From Nymphaea colorata (taxonomy: Eukaryota; Streptophyta; Magnoliopsida; Nymphaeales; Nymphaeaceae): a stretch of DNA of 60,000 nt. The stretch is from the NCBI RefSeq assembly GCF_008831285.2, contig NC_045148.1, positions 10,894,183-10,954,182 of the forward strand, read 5' to 3'. The notes beneath the pieces were generated by a model that worked only from the letters and a program-made list of their open reading frames with translations, made no database searches and was not told the DNA's origin. The stretch's first letter is position 1. Each line of letters opens with the position of its first letter. Of this stretch, positions 43,601 through 53,994 are shown piece after piece. Position numbers and translations under genes: made by a program.

Positions 43601-44852
43601 TCAGCGTAGCATTCTATGATTTGGATGTTTATTAGATAGATGTGAAAATTGTTTTCTTCAACGGTAAATTAAAGGAAACCATATATATGTCTCAACCGCA
43701 AGGATATGTCATCAAAGAAAATGAAGACAAAGTATACAAGTTACATAAATTATTGTACAGATTAAACCAGTATCCAATACAGTGGTTTTTTTCCTTTCAC
43801 AAGACAATTACAAAGCTTGGATACATAGCAAATCAGCTAGACCAGTGTGTATATGTATGAAAAAGTAGAAGTCTCTTTTGTATCATACCTTTATATGTTG
43901 ATGACATTCTGTTGACTGGAAATGATAATAGTATAATATCCAAAACAAAGATTTGGTTGAATAAGAACTTCGAAATGAAGGACATGGGTGAAACATCCTA
44001 TATATTAGGAATAAAGATCACTTGAGATAGACTCGAGAATCCTGAGTTTGAGCCAAGAACGATATATTGATTATATCTTAAAGAAGTTTCACATGCAAGA
44101 TTGCAAACAAATTGGAACTCCTATAGCTAAAGGTACAAATCTAAGTAAGAGCGATTGCCCTGGAGAAGATCAACAAAAATTAAATGTTCCTTATGTACAG
44201 ACTGTTGGTAGTTTAATGTATCTAATGCTTTGTAGAAGACCCGACATAAGTTTTTCTGTTGGTCTTGTGAATTGTTACCAAAGTAAACCTGGTTGGCCTC
44301 ACTGGCAAGGTGACAAGAATTTTTCAGTATATTAAAGGAACTAAAAGACTGAAATTGTCCTACCAAGTTGATGAATTAACTCTAGTTGGTTATTCCGATA
44401 CAGATTTTACAAGTTGCAAAGACGACAGTAAGTCTACATTTGGATACGTTTTCCTTTTTGGAGGTAGTACGATAGTCTGGTCCTATAAGAAACATGGATG
44501 TGTTGCTTAACACACACAAGAAGCAGAATATGTAGCATGTAATGTTGCAACTACATTTGTTGTTTGGATAAATCGGTTCCTAAAAGACTTGAAATTAGAT
44601 CTTGATCATAAACCAGTTCAATTATATTGTGATAATCAAGCAACAATATCTCTTATGAAAAATGGAGCTGTTAGCTCAAAGAGTAAACATATAATGGTGA
44701 AATACCATTATGTTCATGAAATGATTGAGAAAAATGAAATCTCAGTTGAATACATGCCTACTAATGACATGGTAGCAGATCCCCTAACTAAGGGAATACC
44801 CGAAAATTTGTTTACCAAGCATGTAACCCAAATGAGGCTAAGATATATATGA
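40645..44852 (+). pseudogene. Copia3 gag-pol remnant
   Basis: The ATG at 40645 begins MTSRVGASELAKTEKLNG. After the MITE, gag resumes to IALSL with stops near 40988 and 41371. Protease VDSGATRHIA lies near 41745. Integrase follows (LCHERLGHVSINKMK, ITFIDDYSRFGYIYLIKYKS, then VIRSN with a stop at 42527-42529, then QQNGVVERCNRTL). An acidic linker contains a repeated GNEPT/EEQ motif (about 43050-43170). RT spans about 43360-44030 with YVDD at 43893-43904, and RNase H about 44310-44852 (YSDTDFTSCKDDSKST, LYCDNQATISLMKN). Stops and frameshifts are scattered throughout, so no function is expected. Confidence 0.92.
40743..40935. mobile_element. hAT-type MITE (193 bp) in Copia3 gag
   Basis: Flanked by a perfect 8 bp target duplication, GCCTTGAC (40735-40742 and 40936-40943). 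The left end is CAGGGGCGGAGGG; the right end in reverse complement is CAGGAGTGAGCCAGG. The 8 bp duplication and CAGGG terminus are typical of hAT superfamily elements. It has no coding capacity. Removing it restores continuous gag similarity across the junction (gag reads ...RIMLALT before and after). Confidence 0.9.
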
Positions 44853-45012
44853 AATGTTGCGACGGAAAACCATTGAATGGAAAACCTCGCTACAAACCTT
44901 GAAGAAACTTGAGTTACAATGGACAAACAAATTATTGAAAACCACGTAACTAAAAATTCTGAAAACCCACAATAGTGGAAAGAAACTAGCGGTCTCATGA
45001 CCAAGTGGGAGA
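44853..45012 (+). other. Copia3 3' untranslated region and polypurine tract
   Basis: Ends in AAGTGGGAGA (45003-45012), the polypurine tract immediately before the 3' LTR. Confidence 0.8.
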
Positions 45013-45401
45013 TGTTGGATAGTGGCCCTGAGCCCTATCCTTTTCTTTGTAACTGCAAAGGAGATTCTGCATTACGAAATTAAAGAGAAAATTGATTACA
45101 AAATCAATATTACCATTTCTCCTCTTACCATAAATTCTCCCTGCCATAACTGTTGCTGGGATTTGGGAAATCCTGAGAGGTGGACTATCAATCTCAGCAT
45201 ATGTACAACTAATATGTATTCTTGGATTAGCAAAGCTGCGCCCCTCAAAAGCAAACCCGTGAATTCTTTTCTCTTCAGCTTCTTCTTTTCCCGCTATTGT
45301 TTACAGGTACTGCTTCTTGCATTTGAGAAGCTGCTGGCAGTGGACCTACTGCACAGACAAGAGCCTAACAGGGACGCCGTTCCATTGTGATTACTCCATC
45401 A
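45013..45401 (+). repeat. Copia3 3' LTR
   Basis: 389 bp, TGTTGGATAG...CTCCATCA. Intact relative to the interrupted 5' LTR; it includes the 90 bp (45108-45197) missing there. Confidence 0.93.
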
Positions 45402-45786
45402 ATGGTGCCAAGTATCAGAGAAAGCCATGATAAGTTGTTGTCATCAACCTCAATTTTCCGTTTTTCTTTTGTTTGAGATTCAGCAGTGTCCACTCCACAC
45501 AGCATAAGTCGTACCTGAATGGAGTTGGTCGGTTTCTTCACTTGCAAAAGTGGGGATTGCATAACAGTTGAAGACTCAAGTTTATATAGCACATCTTCAG
45601 TGGCAGTTGCTTTTTGAAAAGTTTGAGTAAGACAATCTCACGCTGTTGTCCAAAACTTACTTAAGCCAGATTTGGCACTTGGCGACCGCATAACCTGCTT
45701 CGCGACGCAGTGTTGGCTGGTGACCGTACAACCGAGGAGTTGGTTTTATGATATATTTTTCAATTCAAGTATCGTACTTATCATTA

Positions 45787-45808
45787 CATATATATATATA
45801 TATATATA
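45787..45808. repeat. (TA)n microsatellite
   Basis: About eleven TA units, in the unpaired centre of IR5. Confidence 0.9.
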
Positions 45809-46235
45809 AACTTTAAACAAATTCATAGGATGTGTTCTAAATAAAAAATCACATATTTATGAAAATGACTACGAGATTTGAGTCTAGAATTCAATATCAA
45901 TTACCTCCTAAAAATATTTTTACGAAAACCAACTCTCCGGTTGTACAGTCGCCAGCCAACACTGTGTCGCGAAGATTGTCTTACTCAAACTTTTGGAAAA
46001 GCAACTGCCACTGAAGATGTGCTATAAACTCAAGTCCTCAACTGTTATGCAATCCCCACTTTTGCAGGTGAAGAAACTGACCAACTCCATTCAGGTATGA
46101 CTTATGCTGTGTGGAGTGGACACTGCTGAATCTGAAACAAAAGAAAACAGAAAAAGAGAGGTTGATGACAGCAACTTATCATGGCTTCTGTCTCTCTCTT
46201 TCTCTGATACTTGGCACCATAGCAACTAACACTTT

Positions 46236-46516
46236 TCTTTGGATAGTTTAGTTCTTCACATTGTTTTATGTGAAGACTTGAGTTTTGGGAAAAAGGTAGT
46301 TCCAGTACCATGTGTGGTGGATCTCACTTAACTAATATATTCTATACATGTACTGATGGTGTCCGTAGAGGTGGTGGTCCTGACTTTTGCATGCCGTGGA
46401 AGGATTTTACTTATATTACCACAACGCTGGATCCATCCCTCGGTCTTGATACAAAAGTAGGTCACTACGCTGTACTGTTGGTCACTGTATTATCTGCTCT
46501 TCAAGTATGTCAATAG
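46236..46516 (+). pseudogene. SUVR5-like gene fragment b, right arm
   Basis: Counterpart of 36373-36654: LHIVLCEDLSFGKK, then after a frame change YTCTDGVRRGGGPDFCMPWK and DFTYIT..LDPSLGLDTK before GTAGGT. The frame is broken near 46320, unlike the left copy. Upstream, 46010-46180, lies another exon-like stretch (SSTVMQSPLLQVKK, later GVDTAESETKENRKREVDDS) also present in the left arm. It may belong to the same captured gene but is not recognised. Confidence 0.5.
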
Positions 46517-46527
46517 TTTATATGTGG

Positions 46528-46770
46528 AGAAAGAGAAGCTGATTGGTCTGCAAGGGGTTTGCAGCCCTTTGGGAAGATAATATAACCATCTTGGTGCCAT
46601 TGAATTTGGACGTTTAATTCACTGCAGAGCTTAGCTGCCTTGAGATCTAGCTTTTCTGGCAGAGAACCATACGTCATTTCTAATGTGGCATGAAGGTTTG
46701 CTCTGCAGCATGTAGTCCGGGCAATTGCTAATATGTCAAGGCTTTGTTCTTTGAACTGCAGAGAACAAGA
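46528..46770 (-). pseudogene. SUVR5-like gene fragment a, right arm
   Basis: Reads LDILAIARTTCCRANLHATL, EMTYGSLPEKLDLKAAKLCS, ELNVQIQWHQDGY, then IFPKGCKPLADQ. It keeps the family-typical WHQDG where the left copy has RHQDG, but has lost the Cys before PKGC, which becomes Phe. Tail-to-tail with fragment b, as in the left arm. Confidence 0.5.
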
Positions 46771-47469
46771 TCTTTGCAATATCTGAACAATACCTTTCCA
46801 TGGACTTAACATTTGCTCTCATTGAGTTCAGTTTGCGGTCCTAACATTTTGGACCTCTCAAAATCCAATAATGAGGCAGAAAAAGAAGAAAAAGATCTCT
46901 AAACCTCCACGTTTGTGACAGCTCGCTCTCGGCCCTCATTATTCGACTTTGTCGTCCCTAAACCTCCACATTGGTCTTCTTCTTTTTTATTAGTTTACAA
47001 AAAATAGGAATTTAGTTTATTGAAAAGTTATCGAACAAAGGCAAAAAAAATGCAATAAGAGCAGTCCGAATTTGTGGTCCAAATCCTGTTTGGCTACAAT
47101 TGGAAAGCCCTGATCTTCCTTATTTGGCTTTCCTATTTTGGTTTATAAAATTTTGGACGTCTGTTTTACCCACTAAAAAGCTCTTTTGGAGCTCAATATA
47201 ATTATAATGTAACATACACACGCACACATAAATTTGAAATTATCTACCGGGCAGCTAAATATTTAAAATATCTCGCTAAAAGCATCATAGATCTTTGATA
47301 AAAACACCAAAAACAAAAGCATCAATTTTACCACATTTGTTGGTCATGCCCTTCAACTATCTACCGATCTAAAACAGAAACGAAATATAAAATTGACATC
47401 ATTAACTAACCATGCAACAGGCTAAATTTCTCAAAGAACAAACATGAGATCCAGATAGGATCTTATGGC

Positions 47470-47720
47470 AATATAATATATGTGATGCATCAAGAGGTAG
47501 TATACATACATACTCTTTCAGATGAAAGAAAGGTCATATAGCATTTCTTTCGTATGAAACTGGCTATTTCATATGAAATGGGACATCTTCATATATACAG
47601 GTAATGTTCATGTCATGCATGACCAAACAAATCCAGATACATAGATATATACCAATTATAAAGATTGCTGACATAGTTAATAAATCTAATAAATTAATAT
47701 TACTGCCAACTTAGATAGCA
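47470..47720. repeat. Repeat block B, copy 4 (partial)
   Basis: Has AAGAAAGGTCATATAGCATT, TGTCATGCATGACCAAACAA and CTAATAAATTAATATTACTG, but lacks the GA tract and the leading part. Similarity with copies 2 and 3 continues to about 47930. Confidence 0.75.
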
Positions 47721-47984
47721 ATACAATCTTGAAAAGTTACCGAAGGTTCGCCAATATTTTTATTTTCTCTAAAAATTAGATTTACTTGCTCCATCTACAA
47801 TAGCAATCTGTCACCCCATTAAAGACAAATCAATATACGCGCCTAGATTGATATTAAATCCAACAAATGACTATTATTGCCAAAATAGATAGCAAAACTT
47901 AGCCAGATTGCGCCGATTGTTAGACATTTACATAAAAGGAGAGTTCCTATATATATATATATTGAGAACAATTTTATAAACTAT

Positions 47985-48295
47985 GTTAGTGGTGGGGAGA
48001 AAGAACATTGACCAGCTAGGGCAATGAAGAGGTTGCCGGCTCGTTTCTATTCTCCTCCAAACATGTTATATATATACTCCTATATAAAAGGAATACACAT
48101 TGTATACATAAAGTACAGTAAACCACTGATCTAAAATGCCTTTAATCTATACCTATAATGTGCTGAAAATCAGCATAAAACAGAAAATAAAAAGAGGAAA
48201 ACAGAGGCTTGAGCAAAGGAGGAAGAAGAAAAGAAACAGCCAAGTTTGTATAGACATCCGGCCAGCACACTTGCAAAAGGCATTAATGCACGGAA
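47985..48295. repeat. Inverted repeat arm, partner of 31565-31870
   Basis: Contains ACTGATCTAAAATGCC and CCAAGTTTGTATAGACATCC, the reverse complements of the left partner. Together with block B this suggests one larger module was copied and inverted. Confidence 0.8.
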
Positions 48296-48530
48296 ACAAC
48301 TCAATCCTAGAAATATAAAAATGTGAAGGAAAAGAAAAAAAAAAAACACTTTGCTGGAAAATCAAATAAAAATAGAAACATAAAAAGACATGACTATGAC
48401 TCTCGACCGAATTCTAGAAGAAGGGGAACAGAAAGAGGACCAACCCGTTGGCTCGTCCGACAAAAGTAGGGAAGATATGACACTCCCTTACTCGGAGCTA
48501 GAACAACGGCCAGAGCACCCCCTAATTAGT
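48296..48530. other. Spacer, no feature seen
   Basis: An A-rich tract near 48338 and otherwise unique sequence. Confidence 0.4.
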
Positions 48531-48920
48531 TAAGGATGTTAGCGGATTAAATTTGAATAAGATATATTTTTAATTATATCTGTTTTTTCCGTTATTTATA
48601 TACTTAGATTCAAATACAAATGAAGAAAAGTCATTATACGAATGCGAATTTAAAATCCAAATCCGATTTTTACATTCATATATGATTCCAAATTTTGGAC
48701 CACATGCTGCCGATTTTTAAAATGTAAGGGCATTGAATATATGATATGTATTTAAAACTAAATCTTATAGGATGTTTATGTTTATCTGAATCCAAATCTG
48801 AGTCCGATCGAATATCATTTCTCAAATCCAAATTTGATCTGATTTCTTACTCGCATATTATTATTTTTCCATATCCTACTAATTCAGTCAGAAAGTCAAT
48901 TGAATATATTAACATCCCTA
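48531..48920. mobile_element. Miniature element of the 'ACATCCCTA' family with both ends
   Basis: Starts TAAGGATGTTAGCGGATT and ends ATATATTAACATCCCTA, giving roughly 10 bp imperfect terminal inverted repeats (TAGGGATGTTA against TAAGGATGTTA). Inside are ATCCGATT-type phrases shared with the foldback element's ends. It is the clearest complete member in this window. No target duplication could be fixed. Confidence 0.65.
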
Positions 48921-49332
48921 CCCTTGGCCCGTGATTCCACCTTGAACCTTTTCGTAAAACTTACAAAAAAACAGCATTTCAAGTGAGAAAAAATAGACGA
49001 ACTGATGAAAACAAAATGATTTTGGGTGAGCATCCCTTTTCACCGGTCTGAGGACCCTTTGGCACTTTGGCCTGAAGAAGAAGGGAGAAGATGAAGGCTT
49101 AGGATACAAAAAAGAAAATTTCCAAAACACTCCAAGATTTCAGCAATAATTTTCCAACCGACTTAATCTATTCTAAAATGTGCTAGCACAAGGCGCTTCC
49201 CATTTTTTGGTCGCATTATTTTGAAGTTTTATCTCATATATGGATCATGAATTTTTGGATGTAGATTTGAGGTTTAGCTCCCTGGTGTAGTCTAATTGAA
49301 CCTTTGCTTTGCACCAAATTTGAACATAAGAT
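48921..49332. other. Intergenic spacer
   Basis: No conserved frame or repeat identified. Confidence 0.4.
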
Positions 49333-49828
49333 TAGTTGGTAGAGCAGCAGAGCAGTTATCAGTTGTTGGAAAAGAAGATGCCTTCTGGGCATGTTTAGAG
49401 TAGTTATCGGTTACGAAAGAAGACACCTTCTGAAGGGCTCATAGCACAAGCTTCCTTTGTTTAGATATGATCCAAAGATATTTATAGGCCTTCTCGGATG
49501 CTATAAAATTCCTTTCTTCCGGAGATGGTGGATATTACACCATGGTGAATAGTCTGCAAGGTGAAGAAAAAAAAATCAGAGATGGTGAAAAGAAGGCGAC
49601 TCATTTATGTGCATGAAGCTGTGATGGAGACGTTACCAGGCTGTGGGAAAAATAAGTTCTGTTCTGCAATAGTGCACTCCGTAGTCCTTAGAGTTTTGTC
49701 GTGTTGTTGGTGGCCCTTGAGTAGGGCTAAAATTAAGTGCCAGACAATGAGCTCATGCAAAATAATGTCCATAAAAGAACAGATTTTTGAATGAAATTCA
49801 CTTACCATCTTAGTATTGATAGTTTCCT

Positions 49829-50212
49829 TCATAGTATGATGCATCTGATGAGAACACGCCAGGTGCGGATAGTCGAGAGGAATCTCAAATGGTCTTCCTT
49901 TTGCTGCTGGAAAAAGAAAAAAAAAAGGAATATCTGCTTATGCTGAGAAACTCTGGCCTCGTAGACTCTGGTAAATTGGGAGTTAGCCCGTTGGTTTATT
50001 TCCCACCATTGCAGTTTTCTTTTTTCCTTTGGCTCTTGGGCATGATAAAAATCTGAAGTGGAAGCCCTTTCAATTTCCGAGACTTTCACCTGCACAAAAC
50101 ACCAGAGAACTTTGCCGTAAGAGGTCCCAAAATTAACTCTTACATCGACAGGAACAACGGTGTTGAGATCGCGGGCTTTTGAGATCAACGGCTGTTCCGC
50201 GCTTAACAACAT
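49829..50212 (-). CDS. Unrecognised exon-like ORF in the copy-2-specific segment
   Basis: The minus frame includes VPVDVRVNFGTSYGKVLWCF, VQVKVSEIERASTSDFYHAQ and EPKEKRKLQWWEINQRANSQ. A TTTTGTGCAG acceptor-like site precedes VKVSEI. The middle looks like real protein (charged, Trp-containing); the end, QHKQIFLFFFFFQQQKE, is a poly-T artefact. No family is recognised. It is confined to the segment that replaces sequence present in copies 1 and 3. Confidence 0.3.
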   Translation of the reverse strand: MLLSAEQPLISKARDLNTVVPVDVRVNFGTSYGKVLWCFVQVKVSEIERASTSDFYHAQEPKEKRKLQWWEINQRANSQFTRVYEARVSQHKQIFLFFFFFQQQKEDHLRFLSTIRTWRVLIRCIIL

Positions 50213-51349
50213 GCAGGACTACCTGATATTTCCTCTTTCATAATCTTAACGTCCTTCTGACCCAAGTGACACAGCCCTACAACCCATTCCCCAGCTAATT
50301 GAAGAAGCCAACACATTGGCACCACCAACCAAAATGTATAATTTTGCGAAAGAATTGCAGGACTTACGATACGATATTCAGCACTAGATGCACTTCAAGT
50401 TTATTTTTGCAAGAAGTTGAGCTAGTATAAGCTCAGATTAACTAAGATCACTTGAGCTTGCCATTGAGCTTGTCTAATTCCATGAACGAACCAATTTCAA
50501 GCTGCTGCTAAGCTCATCCATGTAATATGCGAAGCTTGAAGATTTCTTTTGAAGAGGTTGACCGTTGAACGCGCATGGACTTTACCAACTAGGAATATTG
50601 TTCACACAGATATGCACATGCAAGAAAACTGCTAGCAGTCAAGACATAATCAAGGTTTTCTGTTACTTTTGTATACTTTTACGGGATAAGTCAAAGGCCT
50701 AAATCCTTAGCTATTCTGAGTTTTAGCTCATAAGTGTTCTCAGCTAGATGGCAGCCTCATTCCAGCAACATGTACAACCTTGACAATCATAGTTGAAGGG
50801 AAAGGAGATTCATTATATAGTAGTCTCTGCATTCTTCATTTTTATCAATGAACGTGAAAATCTAGAACACCTAAAATTCTTCCGAGCTACGGATTGACAT
50901 TGCACTACAACCGCTAAATCCCTCAACATGTCAAAGAAGATTGTAAAAAAAAAAAAAAAGAAGACAAATGTCCATGGAAGGGAAACAAATCATGACCAGC
51001 ATGCTAAGACAACTGAAGGACATTGACTTTAGAATGTTGATCCTTGGCAGCTGCCTACGGCCTTCAAATGATTAGCAGAAACAAAAATTGTTTGCTGCCT
51101 GTTTTTCGCTCTGCATCACACAAGCATTTTGGTAATCTCCAACTTTTAGTTCAACGAAGTTTGATTTTCTTTTGCATGGAATCAGAATCGATGATTTATT
51201 GATGAACATACCTTAATTGCCTGTACCAAAAACATTCAATTTGATTAAAGTTTTATTGCTTTGACAAAATTCGTGGAATGCAAACTATGGCGGCATCAGT
51301 AAAAATCTTATGAAGCAATACTGAGTGTCTTGTACTTAACTGCAAGGAG

Positions 51350-51631
51350 ATGGATTTCTTCCATTCTACATTCTCCTGTAACCCTATCAATACAAATGTT
51401 CTTGAAGCTGAAACCAAAGAGATGTACAGAAGGGAACACATGCAATTCAAGAAAAATAATCTTCCTTTGTCCAGATCAAGGAAAAGTCCTAGAATGTGCA
51501 ATACGACTACAAATGAAGCCCCCCAACATCCAAAATGGATCTACGTTATTAATCAATTTATGCAAGATAAAAAAGAGGAACTGTTTTCCAGCGGGCGAGC
51601 AGTAACAATTTCATGTATTGACTCGTACTGA
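51350..51631 (+). CDS. Small ORF kept open in two repeat copies (93 aa), second copy
   Basis: Counterpart of 3280-3558. The conserved middle reads REHMQFKKNNLPLSRSRKSP and NEAPQHPKWIYVINQFMQDK. Differences from the first copy are a mix of conservative and non-conservative changes, so selection is not evident by eye. The same doubts about coding status apply. Confidence 0.25.
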   Translation: MDFFHSTFSCNPINTNVLEAETKEMYRREHMQFKKNNLPLSRSRKSPRMCNTTTNEAPQHPKWIYVINQFMQDKKEELFSSGRAVTISCIDSY

Positions 51632-53230
51632 ATTCATGCCAATCAGGTCACGGGGAAGTGCTTCACAAACAAATTCAATTTCGATTTCCACAGCGTCCTG
51701 CACAATTTGTTAAAATCTTTGTTCATTCAGAGGACTGTGCAATAACCTGAAAAAGCAAAGGATAAAAGTGAGGAACTGATGGACATGAAGTTTCATAAGG
51801 TAAGAAAGAAACGAGTATTGACTTAGCTACATGTAAAGAACACATGCAAAGTCACAGTGAACCCCTTCATTTTGTGCCAAAATATGGCACAGAAGCTGAG
51901 ATGATAAAACTAAAAAAAAGAAGGCTACAACAGAAGATGAAGATGTTCAAAGCCAACAAGACCTATCCAACTTCCTGAGAAGAACATTCCCTCTACAGTC
52001 TAAACATGAAAAAGCAATAAGGCAAATGATGTAGAACTGTGTGTTGGTATGTAGTATGAAAAATGAGATTAATACAAAAGTGAAAAGTAACATATCAAGT
52101 GCACAGAGTACAGAACCACATATTTCTGAACGGTGCTTATCCGTGTGTTGGCTTCCCTAATCAAATAATTTCACTGTAAGAGAAAGAAAAACTCCTAACA
52201 AACTCGTGGCAAGATTTAGATTTCTGATTGAATGTGAGCAGTATGAAGAAATTAAGACTTTAGGTATATATATACACACACACACACTCGTACTCAACTC
52301 AATTCAAACACTAACTTGTGTTTCCTCATGCAGAAAAGGAAACCGATGCCAGAGAGGATGACCCTTGCAAGGACGCATGCAACAAAGTGACAGTTGAATA
52401 AAGTGGTATGCTGGATCTTTTTTTTTTTTTTCTTTTTGTCAAAAAGAAGGGTCCAACCCAGTTGGAATATGTGACAGCGCACGTTGTTCTACTCAAAGTG
52501 ATCTAAACTATGCCATATAGTGGCTCTTGGACATGTTAAATATTCTGATGTGGTTCAGTTATAAGATCAAATCAAATTCTAAAAGCCGCGAACACATTTT
52601 TTAAATGTTTTTCCGGTAAAAATTTTTAACCAAAGAAACGAATTAATTTTAATATAAAAATCTGCTGTACTTGAATATTTGTTAACTAATTAAAGCTTGT
52701 TGCCTAGAAAATATTTCAGATCGCATGCATTAAATATAGAAGGTAACATAAAATCCTAATTCCGCCCCTGGTGGGGATCATTTAATTTGAATAAGAAACC
52801 TAGTTGTCATTTGATTTAAATCCTAAACATGGCTTTCAATTCCAGATTTTCCAATGTTGGTGCGTAGTTTCCAGCCTAATTAAACAGCAAAAGCAAGGGG
52901 GAGAAAAAAAAACACGTAAGACTTTTTTATTTTGGCGAATTAATTTTTTATTTAACCCATATTGGTGCATATTGCAATTTCATTGCCACGTGGTCCGTAG
53001 ACTATAGATGTTCGAGCATTGGGTTGATAAAATGGGGAAGAGTAAACCTTTTTATGAGCCAGCCAACTGGAGAAGTGGCTTTTTGGTCCATGTCGAACCT
53101 ACCCTGTACGCACGACATGGTCTCCGGCCCATTAAACCTGTATGTAAAGTGCTCGAAGAATAAGTAACATGACCAAAGAGTGTAACTTAATTCGTAATTC
53201 TGGCCGGCCGATGAAAGCCTCGTCGTTAGT

Positions 53231-53994
53231 CCAGAGAAGCACGCCAGCACGGCATCAATGGGATCATGATCGGGGCATTTCCGGCGCGACATCGATTCCA
53301 CGGTTCCAAGATCCTCTCACGCCTTCAGGGCTTCCAGCAAGATAACCAGGGATGGCACTCGCCTCTTCCTGTTTCAGTATCTGATAAACATATGGTTGGA
53401 CGGTCGTTCACTACAGCAAGTCCATGAAAGTTTTGTGTGTTTTGCAAAACTGAGCAGAACAATCTCTCTGAATTCGTCGAGCCTTTGTGCGATGAAATCT
53501 ACATTTTTTTTTTTGTGGCAGCAAAATTCTGCCTGATATTCCTCATAACTGACGCGTGCCTTGCTAATTGGCGTACCTATTCGTCCATGCCATTTTCTCC
53601 TGGAGCCATCACCATTAATGGCGAAACAGTAATGCCCATAAAGCTTCGCTCAGATACCAATTAATCCGAGACAGAGTAACTTTAACGAATCTTAACTCGT
53701 CTGCATTCACAAGTAGATTAAAAAAGAAAAAAAAAAAACTACTTTTAAAACTAACCAAAACTCAAGCAAATGACTAGACGAAAAGAATAACAGAAGAAAA
53801 CTAACAAGAAAGCTTGTATTTCTTTTCAACTTTTTCAACTATTTCAGAATGAGCCCACGCCCCCTTTTATATGAAGAAAGGGATGGATTGTGGATGTGGA
53901 TCCATTTACAAGCATTTAAACTTGTTTAGATCCAATAACAAGATTTGAAACTGATTTCGCTCTGCATCACGCCAAGATGAAGCCATGACTGCAG
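53231..53994. other. Unique sequence between unit copies 2 and 3
   Basis: GC-richer at 53225-53400 (CACGCCAGCACGGCATCAAT), then AT-rich. A short plus frame at 53437-53664 contains a poly-T run and has no domain. No gene is supported. Confidence 0.4.

Larger units (their letters stand above)
36678..45401 (+). mobile_element. Copia3: decayed Copia with nested insertions
   Basis: LTRs start TGTTGGATAGTGGCC and end TCCATCA, with target duplications ATGTT (36673-36677) and ATGGT (45402-45406). The 5' LTR is split by a 2.9 kb inverted-repeat element (36774-39669), which replaced about 90 bp of it. gag is split by a 193 bp hAT-type MITE (40743-40935). The LTR portions compared differ at about 7 of 95 positions. 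Without nested DNA it would be about 5.7 kb. It is a different Copia lineage from Copia1 and Copia2, with a gag beginning MTSRVGASELAKTEKLNGTN. Multiple stops make it inactive. Confidence 0.93.
35774..47313. repeat. Inverted duplication IR5 (left arm interrupted by Copia3)
   Basis: The left arm (35774-36677 plus 45407 to about 45750) and the right arm (about 45918-47313) are reverse complements around a spacer at about 45751-45917. Shared phrases include CAAATCCTGTTTGGCTACAA, AAGGGCTGCAAACCCCTTGC and AAGTGTTAGTTGCTATG. The right arm shows the uninterrupted site (GCTATGGTGCCAAG in reverse complement, near 46215), fixing the Copia3 boundaries. Each arm carries the same pair of oppositely oriented SUVR5-like fragments, so that arrangement predates the duplication. 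Confidence 0.9.
49333..53230. repeat. Segmental repeat unit, copy 2
   Basis: Direct repeat of 1330-5300. It differs from copies 1 and 3 by replacement of about 225 bp (1886-2105 in copy 1) with about 370 bp at 49840-50208. Near its end, after GAAAGCCTCGTCGTTAGTCC, it leaves the shared sequence. It lacks the 3' portion (the equivalent of 5290-5790). Confidence 0.8.
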
